Shown: positions 1 through 6,367, numbered from the stretch's first letter. The stretch: DNA of 8,479 bases from JAIEPT01 sp038217425 (GCA_038217425.1 JBBQPM010000250.1:1-8479); one strand, 5' to 3'. Numbers and translations are program-made. The notes: generated by a model from the sequence alone, not told the origin.

Positions 1-818
1 GCATGGCTCGGGTCGACGATGATCGGCAAATGGCTGATCCCCTTCACGTTCGGCACGCAGCTCATGTCGAGCATGTTGCGCGTCGAATCCTCGAAGGACC
101 GCACGCCGCGCTCGCACAGGACGACGTTCGGATTCCCCTCGGAAAGGACGTACTCCGCGGACATGAGCATGTCCTTGACGGTGGCGCTCATGCCCCGTTT
201 GAGCAGGACGGCTTTGCGGGTTTGGCCGATCTCTTTGAGGAGATCGAAGTTTTGCATGTTGCGGGCGCCGATCTGGAACATGTCGGTGTATTTTTCGACG
301 AGCGGGATCTGGCGCGGATCCATGACTTCGGTGACGACGGGCATGTCGTACTTGTCGCCGATCTCGCGCAGGATTTTGAGTCCCTCTTCGCCCATGCCCT
401 GGAAACTGTAGGGACTGGTGCGCGGCTTGAAGGCGCCGCCGCGGAGGATGTTGGCGCCGGCCTTCTTGACGCTGCCGGCAATTTCGTCGAGGATCTCGCG
501 CCCTTCGATGGCGCAGGGGCCGGCGATCATCGCCATGTGCCCGCCTCCGACCTTGACTTTGCCCACCATGATGACGGAGTCCTTTTTGTTGAACTCTCGG
601 CTCGCCAATTTGTAAGGCTTCATGATGGGGATGACCTGTTCGACGCCGGGGATGGCGAGGAGGGGTTGCGGTTGGAGCTTGGCTTCGTCGCCGATGACGC
701 CGATGATGGTGCGATGTTCGCCCTGGCTCAGATGGGGCTTGAGCCCGAGTTCGCGGATGCGTTCGACGACGTGATCGATCTCGGGTTGGCTGCTGTTAGG
801 ACGCAAAACGATGATCAT
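1..818 (-). CDS. aroF: 3-deoxy-7-phosphoheptulonate synthase (DAHP synthase), type I beta, C-terminus outside window
   Basis: Condenses phosphoenolpyruvate with erythrose 4-phosphate, the entry step to aromatic amino acids, in the cytosol. I translated the minus strand by hand: 272 codons from the ATG at 818 to the window edge, with no stop. Residues 1-72 form the small ferredoxin-like regulatory domain seen at the N-terminus of Thermotoga-type enzymes, which usually mediates inhibition by aromatic amino acids. The catalytic barrel follows, with AGPCAIE (99-105; the Cys is a metal ligand), RGGAFKPRTSPY (126-137), VTEVMD (162-167), QIGARNMQNF (182-191), LLKRGM (205-210), CERGVRSFED (235-244) and DPSH (269-272; the His is a metal ligand). 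Family members have about 340 residues, so some 65 are missing past the edge. No strong ribosome-binding site precedes the ATG. It is divergent from the Tudor-like gene across 237 bases with no other gene. Family assignment is secure; the symbol follows common usage. Confidence 0.95.
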   Translation of the reverse strand, partial: MIIVLRPNSSQPEIDHVVERIRELGLKPHLSQGEHRTIIGVIGDEAKLQPQPLLAIPGVEQVIPIMKPYKLASREFNKKDSVIMVGKVKVGGGHMAMIAGPCAIEGREILDEIAGSVKKAGANILRGGAFKPRTSPYSFQGMGEEGLKILREIGDKYDMPVVTEVMDPRQIPLVEKYTDMFQIGARNMQNFDLLKEIGQTRKAVLLKRGMSATVKDMLMSAEYVLSEGNPNVVLCERGVRSFEDSTRNMLDMSCVPNVKGISHLPIIVDPSH

Positions 819-1042
819 GTTCGAATTCCGGAGCGTGGTAATTTAGCGGTCGTTTTATGCCTTCCTGCCGCGTTCGGCTTGCGAGTGAGGATTTTTTTCC
901 GGGAGCAAGTTGGCCGCGAGGATTATTTTCGAGCAACTTTTCCAACGTTTTATCGAGCGGAACGGACCCGGGGCTGTACTTTCGGCTGCGATTGGGCGTA
1001 CGATGGGGAGGAATCGAGACGCCCGACCATTCTTCGCAAAGC

Positions 1043-1048
1043 AAGGAG
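1043..1048 (+). promoter_or_regulatory. Ribosome-binding site fixing the start of the Tudor-like gene
   Basis: AAGGAG lies 7 bases before the ATG at 1056. It decides the start, because the same frame stays open back to position 3 by reading the antisense of the DAHP synthase gene. Residues encoded before 1056 have no resemblance to the repeats that follow. Confidence 0.8.
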
Positions 1049-1055
1049 TTTACCC

Positions 1056-2048
1056 ATGTGGAACATCGGCGATCGCGTCTGGGGGACGCGTCAACCCGGG
1101 CAGCCCGCGCAACCGGGCACCATTCGGCACATTCAAGACGACCGCTGCTTCGTCATCTTCGACGACGGCGAGGACGCCCTGCTGGCGCCCAAGCAACTCG
1201 AGACGTTCGCCGTCGGCGCCGACGCGATGGTTCTGGTCGGCTCCGAACCGGTGCGGGTACTCAAGTGCGAGGGGGACCGCGTGCAGATCGAGTATCGCGA
1301 CGGGCAATCCGCCTGGGCGCCCCTGGGACGTCTGCGCAAGCCGGTCGTAATGCCGCAGTTCGCCCCCATGGGCACGGAACACGATGAGCTGCTCGAACCC
1401 CACTGGCAACTCGGCGACCGCGTCCTCGCTTGCTTCTTCGACCTCCTCTGGTATCCCGGCTCCGTGCTCCGGACCGAGAACGACATGGTCTTCGTCTCCT
1501 TCGACGACGGCAGCGCCGCCCAGATCAGCGCCGACAAAGTCAAGCCGCTGAACCTCGAAGCGGGCGAGCGCGTCGAGGGTCGATACATGGCCGGCTCGAC
1601 CTTCTATCCCGGCGTGTTGTCGCGCGTCGAAGGGGACATCGTTCACGTCCACTACGACGACGGCGACGAAGAGACCACGCTCGTCCGCTTCCTGCGCCTG
1701 GAGAAGGACGCCTGGCTGCCCCCTTCGGAAAAGCTCGACATCGGCGCCGGCGGTCGACTCCTCGCCTGCTGGCACGACGGCATGTGGTATCCCGGCATCC
1801 TCGTGGCCGACAAGGGCAAGCTCGTCCACGTCCTCTTCGACGACGGCGACCAGGCGAACCTCACCTGGGACAAGATCCGCCATCTCGACCTGGAGGTCGG
1901 CGATCGCGTCCTGTGCCGCACGCAGGCCGGGCCCTTCTATCAACCGGGCGAGATTGCCGAGATGCAGGGCGAGCGCATCCGCGTCGTTTACGACGAGGGC
2001 GAGGCCGAATGGACCTCGATCCGCCTGGTCCGCATCGAACGGCAATAA
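1056..2048 (+). CDS. Hypothetical protein of six tandem Tudor/agenet-like repeats
   Basis: A 330-residue protein with no signal peptide or membrane segment, so probably cytosolic. It consists almost entirely of six repeats of about 45-50 residues: roughly 4-51, 53-96, 118-166, 168-215, 229-278 and 280-327. The shared pattern is G-D/E-R-V at the start, an aromatic plus PG in the middle (WYPG at 132-135 and 244-247, FYPG at 183-186), then a strand ending in F/Y-D-D-G-D/E (35-39, 149-153, 200-204, 261-265; degenerate at 80-84 and 312-316). This fits a small beta-barrel of the Tudor/agenet/SH3-like type; eukaryotic relatives bind methylated lysine or arginine through aromatic cages. The ligand here is unknown, and repeat 2 has lost the YPG motif. 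The start is chosen from the ribosome-binding site at 1043. It is the only plus-strand gene before the arg operon and is followed by a long hairpin, so it is probably transcribed alone. No enzymatic domain is visible. Confidence 0.85.
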   Translation: MWNIGDRVWGTRQPGQPAQPGTIRHIQDDRCFVIFDDGEDALLAPKQLETFAVGADAMVLVGSEPVRVLKCEGDRVQIEYRDGQSAWAPLGRLRKPVVMPQFAPMGTEHDELLEPHWQLGDRVLACFFDLLWYPGSVLRTENDMVFVSFDDGSAAQISADKVKPLNLEAGERVEGRYMAGSTFYPGVLSRVEGDIVHVHYDDGDEETTLVRFLRLEKDAWLPPSEKLDIGAGGRLLACWHDGMWYPGILVADKGKLVHVLFDDGDQANLTWDKIRHLDLEVGDRVLCRTQAGPFYQPGEIAEMQGERIRVVYDEGEAEWTSIRLVRIERQ

Positions 2049-2069
2049 AGTCGTCGCGCCGAAGTTTTC

Positions 2070-2131
2070 ATCCGAGCCGGAAGTGTGAACGACGACGGGA
2101 TTCGTCCGTCGCTCACGCTTCCGGCTCGGAT
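2070..2131. repeat. 62-base near-palindrome (REP-like hairpin), possible terminator of the Tudor-like gene
   Basis: Bases 2070-2083 pair perfectly with 2118-2131 (14 bp). The stem continues inward through 2084-2088/2113-2117 (one G-U pair), a mismatch at 2089/2112, 2090-2094/2107-2111, a bulged C at 2106 and 2095-2097/2103-2105, closing on a five-base loop. No T-run follows, so it is not a classical intrinsic terminator, though it could still end or protect transcripts. The GAGCCGGAAG...CTTCCGGCTC arms look like a dispersed intergenic palindrome family familiar from planctomycete genomes; that link is from memory. Confidence 0.75.
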
Positions 2132-2170
2132 CGATTCTTGACCCTCACGCGGATTTCGCACATTGTCCCC

Positions 2171-2200
2171 TTGCCGCGATTCGCCGGGACCGCATAGAAT
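2171..2200 (+). promoter_or_regulatory. Putative sigma70-type promoter of the argBDF operon
   Basis: TTGCCG (2171-2176, 4 of 6 matches to TTGACA) and TAGAAT (2195-2200, 5 of 6 matches to TATAAT) are 18 bases apart. The predicted transcript start near 2207 leaves a leader of about 30 bases before argB. A GAGG ribosome-binding site (2223-2226) lies 10 bases before the ATG at 2237. I see no leader peptide or ARG-box in the short leader. Confidence 0.5.
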
Positions 2201-2236
2201 TGGACTTTTACGTCTCCCAGGCGAGGCATCGCGTTC

Positions 2237-3109
2237 ATGAATGATGCGATACGCAAGGCGGACGTGCTTATCGAAGCACTCAGTTACATCCGCCAATTCC
2301 GCGATAAACTCACGGTCATCAAGCTCGGCGGCAGCGCCATGGAGGATCCCGATGCGCTCCGCGCTACCCTCCAGGACGTCGTCTTCATGGAAACCGTCGG
2401 CCTGCGCCCCGTCCTCGTGCACGGCGGCGGCAAGCCGATCGACCGCGCGATGGCCGAAGCGGGCCTCAAAGTTCGCAAAGTCCAGGGACGCCGCTACACC
2501 GATGACGAAACGCTCGCGATCGTCGTCCAGGTGCTGCTCAAAGACATCAACGTCGGCATCGAGCGCCAGATCCGCGGGCTCGGCGGCCGCGCCGTGGGGC
2601 CGCACCTCGGCTCGCTCCAGTATTTGACCGGCGAAAAGCTCTTACTCGAAAGCGCCGAGGGCCCGGTCGATCTCGGCCGAGTGGGGCGGGTGACCAAGGT
2701 CGATACCGATCTGATCCACAGCTTCTGCGCCGGCGGCGTGGTGCCGGTGATTCCGTCGCTGGCGATCGACGCCGAAGGGAAGTGGCTGAATATCAACGCC
2801 GACACCGCCGCCGCCGCAGTCGCTGCGCAGCTCGGGGCGGAGAAGTTTATCCTGCTCACCGACACGCCTGGCATTCTCGAAGATCGCAAGCGGCCCGAAT
2901 CGCTGATCCGCAGCCTGAACCTCGGGCAGTGTCAGGATCTCATCCAGCGTAAGGTCATCGACGACGGGATGATTCCCAAGGTCGAGGCGTGCTTCGACAG
3001 CCTTCGCGCCGGCGTCAAAAAGACGCACATCATTGACGGTCGAGTGAAGCATTCGCTGCTGCTAGAGATTTACACCGACAGCGGCGTCGGAACGGAGATC
3101 GTGCTATGA
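2237..3109 (+). CDS. argB: Acetylglutamate kinase
   Basis: Phosphorylates N-acetyl-L-glutamate with ATP, the second step of arginine synthesis, in the cytosol. The 290 residues match the usual family length. Visible motifs of the amino-acid kinase fold are VIKLGG (27-32, the Lys contacts phosphate), VHGGGKPID (61-69), NINADTAA (185-192), LLTDTPGIL (206-214) and IPKVEA (246-251). Two features point to the hexameric, arginine-inhibited class: an N-terminal helix before the first strand (about 5-24) and the C-terminal stretch HSLLLEIYT followed by GVGTEIV (272-289), whose Glu and Gly positions bind arginine in characterised enzymes. This is the first gene of argB-argD-argF. Its stop codon overlaps an ATG (ATGA at 3106) that opens only into the downstream repeat array, not into argD. 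A GAGG lies 10 bases before the start. Confidence 0.97.
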   Translation: MNDAIRKADVLIEALSYIRQFRDKLTVIKLGGSAMEDPDALRATLQDVVFMETVGLRPVLVHGGGKPIDRAMAEAGLKVRKVQGRRYTDDETLAIVVQVLLKDINVGIERQIRGLGGRAVGPHLGSLQYLTGEKLLLESAEGPVDLGRVGRVTKVDTDLIHSFCAGGVVPVIPSLAIDAEGKWLNINADTAAAAVAAQLGAEKFILLTDTPGILEDRKRPESLIRSLNLGQCQDLIQRKVIDDGMIPKVEACFDSLRAGVKKTHIIDGRVKHSLLLEIYTDSGVGTEIVL

Positions 3110-3120
3110 ATGAACACACC

Positions 3121-3334
3121 GGTAGGCCAGACGCTCTCGTCCGGCTGACGCAGCCCGGGCCAGACGCTCCCGTCTGGCCGCCGCAGCCCGGTAGGCCAGA
3201 CGCTCTCGTCCGGCCCCCGCAACCCGGTAGGCCAGACACTCTTGTCTGGCCCCCGCAGGTCGAGGCATGGGTCACCGGCCTTATTCATTAATTGAAGCGA
3301 ATCGCGCGTTCAGGCCAGACAAAGTGTCTGGCCT
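3121..3334. repeat. Array of five GGCCAGAC palindromes between argB and argD
   Basis: Four copies run in the same direction, with GGCCAGAC starting at 3125, 3158, 3194 and 3230 (steps of 33, 36 and 36 bases), separated by C-rich links such as CCCGCAACCCGGTA. Copies 2 (3158-3166/3171-3179) and 4 (3230-3238/3243-3251) are perfect 9-bp hairpins with four-base loops. Copies 1 and 3 end in CGTCCGGC rather than CGTCTGGC, giving one A-C mismatch in the stem. A fifth copy (3312-3334) is a perfect 10-bp hairpin with loop AAG and lies in the opposite orientation, its GGTAGG flank appearing as CCTACC on the right. The array fills the whole argB-argD gap, so every argBDF transcript would carry it. It resembles REP-type dispersed elements. 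It could affect mRNA stability or the ratio of ArgB to ArgD; that is inference. Confidence 0.85.
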
Positions 3335-3363
3335 ACCGCTCAGGAAGAAGCGACGGAGACGAC

Positions 3364-4563
3364 ATGACAAGCCAGGAATCGATCGCGCAGTTCGACCAGT
3401 ACGTGATCGGCAACTATCGCCGATACCCGGTCTGCCTGGTTCGCGGCGAAGGTTCGTACGTCTGGGACGCGGAGGGGACGCGCTACCTCGATTTCTTTCC
3501 CGGCTGGGGCTGCGATCTGCTCGGCCACTGTCCGCCGCGGGTGGTGAAGGCGGTGCAGGAGCAAGTCGCGTCGCTCATCCACATCCCGAATACCTGGTAC
3601 GTGCAAGCCCAGGGACAGCTCGCCCAGGCGCTCGTCGAACGGAGCGGCATCGCGTACGGGCAGTGCTTCTTCTGCAACAGCGGCACCGAAGCGAACGAAG
3701 CAGTCATCAAGATCGCACGGCTCGCGGGTCATGCGAAGGGGCGATACAAGATCATCACGATGCTCAACAGCTTCCATGGCCGAACCATGGGCTCCTTGAG
3801 CGCCACGGGGCAGCCGAAGTATCACAAGGGCGTCGGGCCGCTCCTAGCGGGCTTCGACTACGCCCCGTTCGGCGATTTGTCAGCCGTCGCCAAGCTGATC
3901 GGCGACGAGACGTGTGCCATCATGCTCGAGCCGATCCAGGGCGAAGGGGGCATCAATCTGCCGCCCGAGGGATATCTGCAAGGCCTACGCAAACTTGCCG
4001 ATCAGCATGGCTTGATGCTCATCTTCGACGAGGTGCAAACCGGCATGGGCCGAACCGGCACGTGGTTCGCGTTCCAGCAGTTCGGCGTCGTCCCCGATGC
4101 GATCACGCTCGCCAAGGCGCTCGCCGCCGGCGTCGCCTGCGGCGGCTTGTTGGCCCGCAAGCCGTTCGCGGAGAAGCTCGTCCCCGGCACCCATGCCGCG
4201 ACCTTCGGCGGCAACCCGCTCGCCTGCCGGGCCGCGCTCGCCGCCATCGAGACGATTGAGGCCGACAAGCTGCTGCCACGGGCCACCCACATCGCCGACA
4301 CGTTTCGCAAACGCTTCGAAGCGCTCCGCACCCGCTGCCCGCTTATCCAGGACATTCGCATCCTGGGGACGATGATTGGGCTGGAACTCTCCATCGACGG
4401 CACGCCCATCGTCGACGGCTGCCTCAAACGCAAGCTCCTCATCAACTGCACGCACGGCAACGTCCTGCGTTTGCTCCCCGCGCTCAACCTCACCGACGAG
4501 CAGCTCAAGTCGGGCTGCGACATCCTCGAAGAAGTCTTGCTCCAACAGGCCGAGTCCCTTTAG
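3364..4563 (+). CDS. argD: Acetylornithine aminotransferase
   Basis: PLP-dependent class III aminotransferase that converts N-acetylglutamate semialdehyde to N-acetylornithine with glutamate as donor. It has 399 residues, the usual length. Motifs: SGTEANE (106-112, cofactor phosphate binding), SFHGRT (136-141), EPIQGEGG (189-196), DEVQTGMGRTG (222-232, the Asp holds the pyridine nitrogen), ITLAKALAAG with the Schiff-base lysine K251, and TFGGNPLAC after it. I chose ATG 3364 because GGAG (3355-3358) sits 5 bases upstream. The open frame extends back to a TTG at 3292, but that extension translates the fifth palindrome of the array and matches nothing in the family. The gene is second in the operon, separated from argB by the repeat array and from argF by 10 bases. 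Related enzymes acting on succinyl-ornithine or GABA are less likely given the argB and argF neighbours. Confidence 0.95.
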   Translation: MTSQESIAQFDQYVIGNYRRYPVCLVRGEGSYVWDAEGTRYLDFFPGWGCDLLGHCPPRVVKAVQEQVASLIHIPNTWYVQAQGQLAQALVERSGIAYGQCFFCNSGTEANEAVIKIARLAGHAKGRYKIITMLNSFHGRTMGSLSATGQPKYHKGVGPLLAGFDYAPFGDLSAVAKLIGDETCAIMLEPIQGEGGINLPPEGYLQGLRKLADQHGLMLIFDEVQTGMGRTGTWFAFQQFGVVPDAITLAKALAAGVACGGLLARKPFAEKLVPGTHAATFGGNPLACRAALAAIETIEADKLLPRATHIADTFRKRFEALRTRCPLIQDIRILGTMIGLELSIDGTPIVDGCLKRKLLINCTHGNVLRLLPALNLTDEQLKSGCDILEEVLLQQAESL

Positions 4564-4573
4564 AGGTCGATTC

Positions 4574-5512
4574 ATGTCCAAGACACTGATCCAGCTCCGC
4601 CATTTCGTTGACTTGTGGGACTGGTCCGGCGAACAGATCCACCACCTGCTGCGCGACGCCCACAAGCTGAAAGAGGCGCATCGCCTCGGTAAGGAAAAGC
4701 TCGTCCTGCAGGGCAAAGTGATCGGCATGCTCTTCGAGAAGCCCTCGCTGCGCACGCGCGTCAGTTTCCAGGCCGGCATCGCCCAGCTTGGCGGGCAATC
4801 GGTGTTCCTCGCCGGGACCGAAGTCGGTTTGGGCAAGCGCGAAAGTCTCCCCGACGTCGCGCGGACTCTGAGCCAGTACGTCGACGCCCTGGTGCTGCGC
4901 GTCTTCGAACACAAGACCGTCGAGGACTTCGCCCGCTGGGCGAGCGTGCCGGTCATCAACGGCCTCTCCGACCTCTCCCATCCGTGCCAGGCGCTGGGCG
5001 ACTTGCTGACGATCCAGGAAGCGTTCGAGGATCTGACCGACCTGACGGTCGCATTCGTGGGCGACGGCAACAACGTCGCTCGTTCCCTCGCGCTCGCCTG
5101 CGGCCGACTCGGCATGCGGTTCGTTTTGTGCTCGCCCAAGGGTTACAACTTCGACAAGACGTTTCTCGAGCGTCTCGAAGAAGAAGTGGTCGGCGATTGG
5201 CTGCAGCAGACGTCCGACCCGGTCGAAGCGGTCGCGAACGCCGACGTTATCTACACCGACGTCTGGACGAGCATGGGCCAGGAGGAGGAGACCGACGACC
5301 GCAAGAAGAAGTTCAAGAACTACCAGGTGAACGCGAAGCTGCTGGAGAAGGCGCCGCACCACGCGAAGGTGATGCATTGCCTGCCGGCCCATCGTGGCGA
5401 GGAAGTGACCGACGACGTCGTGGACGGCCCCGCCAGCGTGGTCTTCTCGCAGGCGGGCAATCGCATGCACGCGCAGAAGGCGCTGCTCAAGTGGATCTTC
5501 GGGGCGAAGTGA
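4574..5512 (+). CDS. argF: Ornithine carbamoyltransferase
   Basis: Transfers the carbamoyl group of carbamoyl phosphate to ornithine, giving citrulline. The 312 residues fit the anabolic enzyme. Motifs: FEKPSLRTRVSF (54-65, carbamoyl phosphate binding; the common STRTR appears as SLRTR, a variant known in the family), HPCQALGDL (136-144), FVGDGNNVARS (161-171), DVWTSMGQE (229-237, the SMG loop that binds ornithine) and HCLPAHRGEEV (268-278). The SMG loop argues against an N-acetyl- or N-succinyl-ornithine carbamoyltransferase. The ATG at 4574 is preceded by AGAGG (4562-4566) with a 7-base gap, overlapping the argD stop, so the two genes are probably translationally linked. The stop codon (5510-5512) abuts the stop codon of the convergent PIN-domain gene with no base between them, leaving no room for a separate terminator. 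Confidence 0.97.
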   Translation: MSKTLIQLRHFVDLWDWSGEQIHHLLRDAHKLKEAHRLGKEKLVLQGKVIGMLFEKPSLRTRVSFQAGIAQLGGQSVFLAGTEVGLGKRESLPDVARTLSQYVDALVLRVFEHKTVEDFARWASVPVINGLSDLSHPCQALGDLLTIQEAFEDLTDLTVAFVGDGNNVARSLALACGRLGMRFVLCSPKGYNFDKTFLERLEEEVVGDWLQQTSDPVEAVANADVIYTDVWTSMGQEEETDDRKKKFKNYQVNAKLLEKAPHHAKVMHCLPAHRGEEVTDDVVDGPASVVFSQAGNRMHAQKALLKWIFGAK

Positions 5513-5947
5513 TCAGGGCCACGGCTTGACGGGCACCCAGCGTCCGATGTGGGCGGCGTTGCTGGTTACAACCGTGGCGTTAATTTCGCGCGCTTGGGCG
5601 GCGATGAGGACATCGATGTCGAGCGCGTGATCGGGAGCCGTGGGCTTCCCTTTGCTTCGGGCTTCCGCCCAGAAAATTGCGGCCCGTTTCCACATCTTCG
5701 TCGATACGGTAAGGAAGGTATACATGCGGGCCAACCGATCGAGCCTCTGCAGGCGGGTCGACGGTAGCTTTCCGGCCTCGATCAGGCGAGTCAATTCGCG
5801 CCGGACTTCGTAGTCGGCTGCCTCGGAAATGAAGAACTTCGCCCCGCCCGCTACTTCCTCGGTCATCCAAGTCTGAATCGGTTCATTGTGAGCTAATCGC
5901 TCGTGGGCGAGCAAACCTAGCGGACCTGTGTCGAGAACATAGTTCAT
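5513..5947 (-). CDS. PIN-domain protein, probable VapC-type toxin ribonuclease
   Basis: A 144-residue PIN-fold protein, typical VapC size. Family toxins cut tRNA, rRNA or mRNA using a cluster of acidic residues that bind Mg2+ or Mn2+. Visible candidates are D6 in YVLDTGPL, E47 in DYEVRRE, D112 in IDVLIAAQA, and the C-terminal VVTSN stretch with N130, where many family members have an Asn or Asp near the site. The gene begins 3 bases after the stop of the small upstream gene (5951-6244), the usual antitoxin-first arrangement, and the two probably share one transcript. It converges on argF with no gap. The ribosome-binding site before its ATG is weak, which suggests coupling to the upstream gene. 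Toxicity and target cannot be read from the sequence. I do not assign vapC as symbol because the partner is not a standard VapB. Confidence 0.85.
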   Translation of the reverse strand: MNYVLDTGPLGLLAHERLAHNEPIQTWMTEEVAGGAKFFISEAADYEVRRELTRLIEAGKLPSTRLQRLDRLARMYTFLTVSTKMWKRAAIFWAEARSKGKPTAPDHALDIDVLIAAQAREINATVVTSNAAHIGRWVPVKPWP

Positions 5948-5950
5948 AGT

Positions 5951-6244
5951 TCAATCCGCAGACGGCGTTCGGTATCGTTGGCGACTTTCTTCGAGTGCGA
6001 TCGTCAGGTAACTCGCTTCTTCATCCGTGAGCTTGCTATCTTCTTCATTCCACTCGGCGAAAAGTGCCTTCATCTTCAAGAGTAGTTCTGCGCGTTCGGC
6101 GTCGGATTGCTCTCTGCTTACGACGCCAATCGGCTCGACGCGCACGGACTGCCCTTCGGGCAGCGAAGCCGGATTATCCAAAACGACGACGCCGTTCTGC
6201 ACGCGGCCAGTGATGGAAGTCGGTGTTTTTCCGTTGGTCATCAT
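5951..6244 (-). CDS. Small protein upstream of the PIN-domain toxin, probable antitoxin
   Basis: A 97-residue protein (96 if the adjacent second ATG at 6241 is used). Residues 11-38 (ITGRVQNGVVVLDNPASLPEG, then VRVEP) have the alternating pattern of a short beta-structured domain like that of AF2212-type antitoxins and similar small partners of PIN toxins. Residues 44-92 look helical and charged and could wrap the toxin. It lies directly upstream of the toxin gene on the same strand with a 3-base gap, the main reason for calling it an antitoxin. The frame stays open up to 6328, but a good -10 hexamer at 6252-6257 would place the transcript start at or next to ATG 6244, so I reject the longer form. 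Base composition is lower than the neighbours: 6061-6120 has 30 G+C of 60, against 38 of 60 at 4981-5040 in argF. This hints at acquisition. Confidence 0.7.
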   Translation of the reverse strand: MMTNGKTPTSITGRVQNGVVVLDNPASLPEGQSVRVEPIGVVSREQSDAERAELLLKMKALFAEWNEEDSKLTDEEASYLTIALEESRQRYRTPSAD

Positions 6245-6251
6245 GAATTTG

Positions 6252-6282
6252 ATTATAAACGAAGCGATCCGCTGTTTGTAAA
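6252..6282 (-). promoter_or_regulatory. Putative promoter of the toxin-antitoxin pair, predicted leaderless
   Basis: On the minus strand TTTACA (6282-6277, 5 of 6 matches to TTGACA) and a perfect TATAAT (6257-6252) are 19 bases apart, slightly long. Only 7 bases separate TATAAT from ATG 6244, so transcription should begin at or next to the start codon. No Shine-Dalgarno sequence is present. Confidence 0.5.
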
Positions 6283-6367
6283 GATTTCGGCCGCTGCGCA
6301 ATTCTCCTCGCGAACTGCGTTTCAACACTGTCCGCTGGCACGGGGTCTCTGTTTCGGGCCGCGAGGC

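Noticed and set aside
3..1055. Open frame on the plus strand running into the Tudor-like gene, giving a 681-residue protein.
   Set aside because: It is the antisense of DAHP synthase, whose motifs are unmistakable on the minus strand. The ribosome-binding site at 1043 sets the true start at 1056.
819..1055. Small gene or RNA in the gap between DAHP synthase and the Tudor-like gene.
   Set aside because: Overlapping short frames have no ribosome-binding sites or motifs, and I found no convincing paired promoter boxes or stable structure beyond the ribosome-binding site at 1043.
1050..2045. 331-codon minus-strand frame opposite the Tudor-like gene.
   Set aside because: Antisense shadow of a GC-rich gene. 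The plus strand has clear protein repeats and a good ribosome-binding site.
3121..3251. Regularly spaced repeats as a CRISPR array.
   Set aside because: The links between palindromes are near copies of each other rather than unique spacers, the units are self-complementary, and no cas genes are present.
3292..3363. Upstream TTG start for argD, adding 24 residues.
   Set aside because: The extension translates the fifth palindrome, resembles no ArgD N-terminus, and a ribosome-binding site sits before ATG 3364.
3985..5470. Long minus-strand frames opposite argD and argF.
   Set aside because: Antisense shadows; the plus strand encodes complete, well-conserved enzymes.
4574..5512. N-acetylornithine carbamoyltransferase, because STRTR reads SLRTR.
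   Set aside because: The ornithine-binding SMG loop (DVWTSMG) is intact, and SLRTR occurs in ordinary ornithine carbamoyltransferases.
6245..6328. Longer antitoxin starting at 6328.
   Set aside because: It would read through the best -10 hexamer of the intergenic region, and the extra 28 residues show no domain character.
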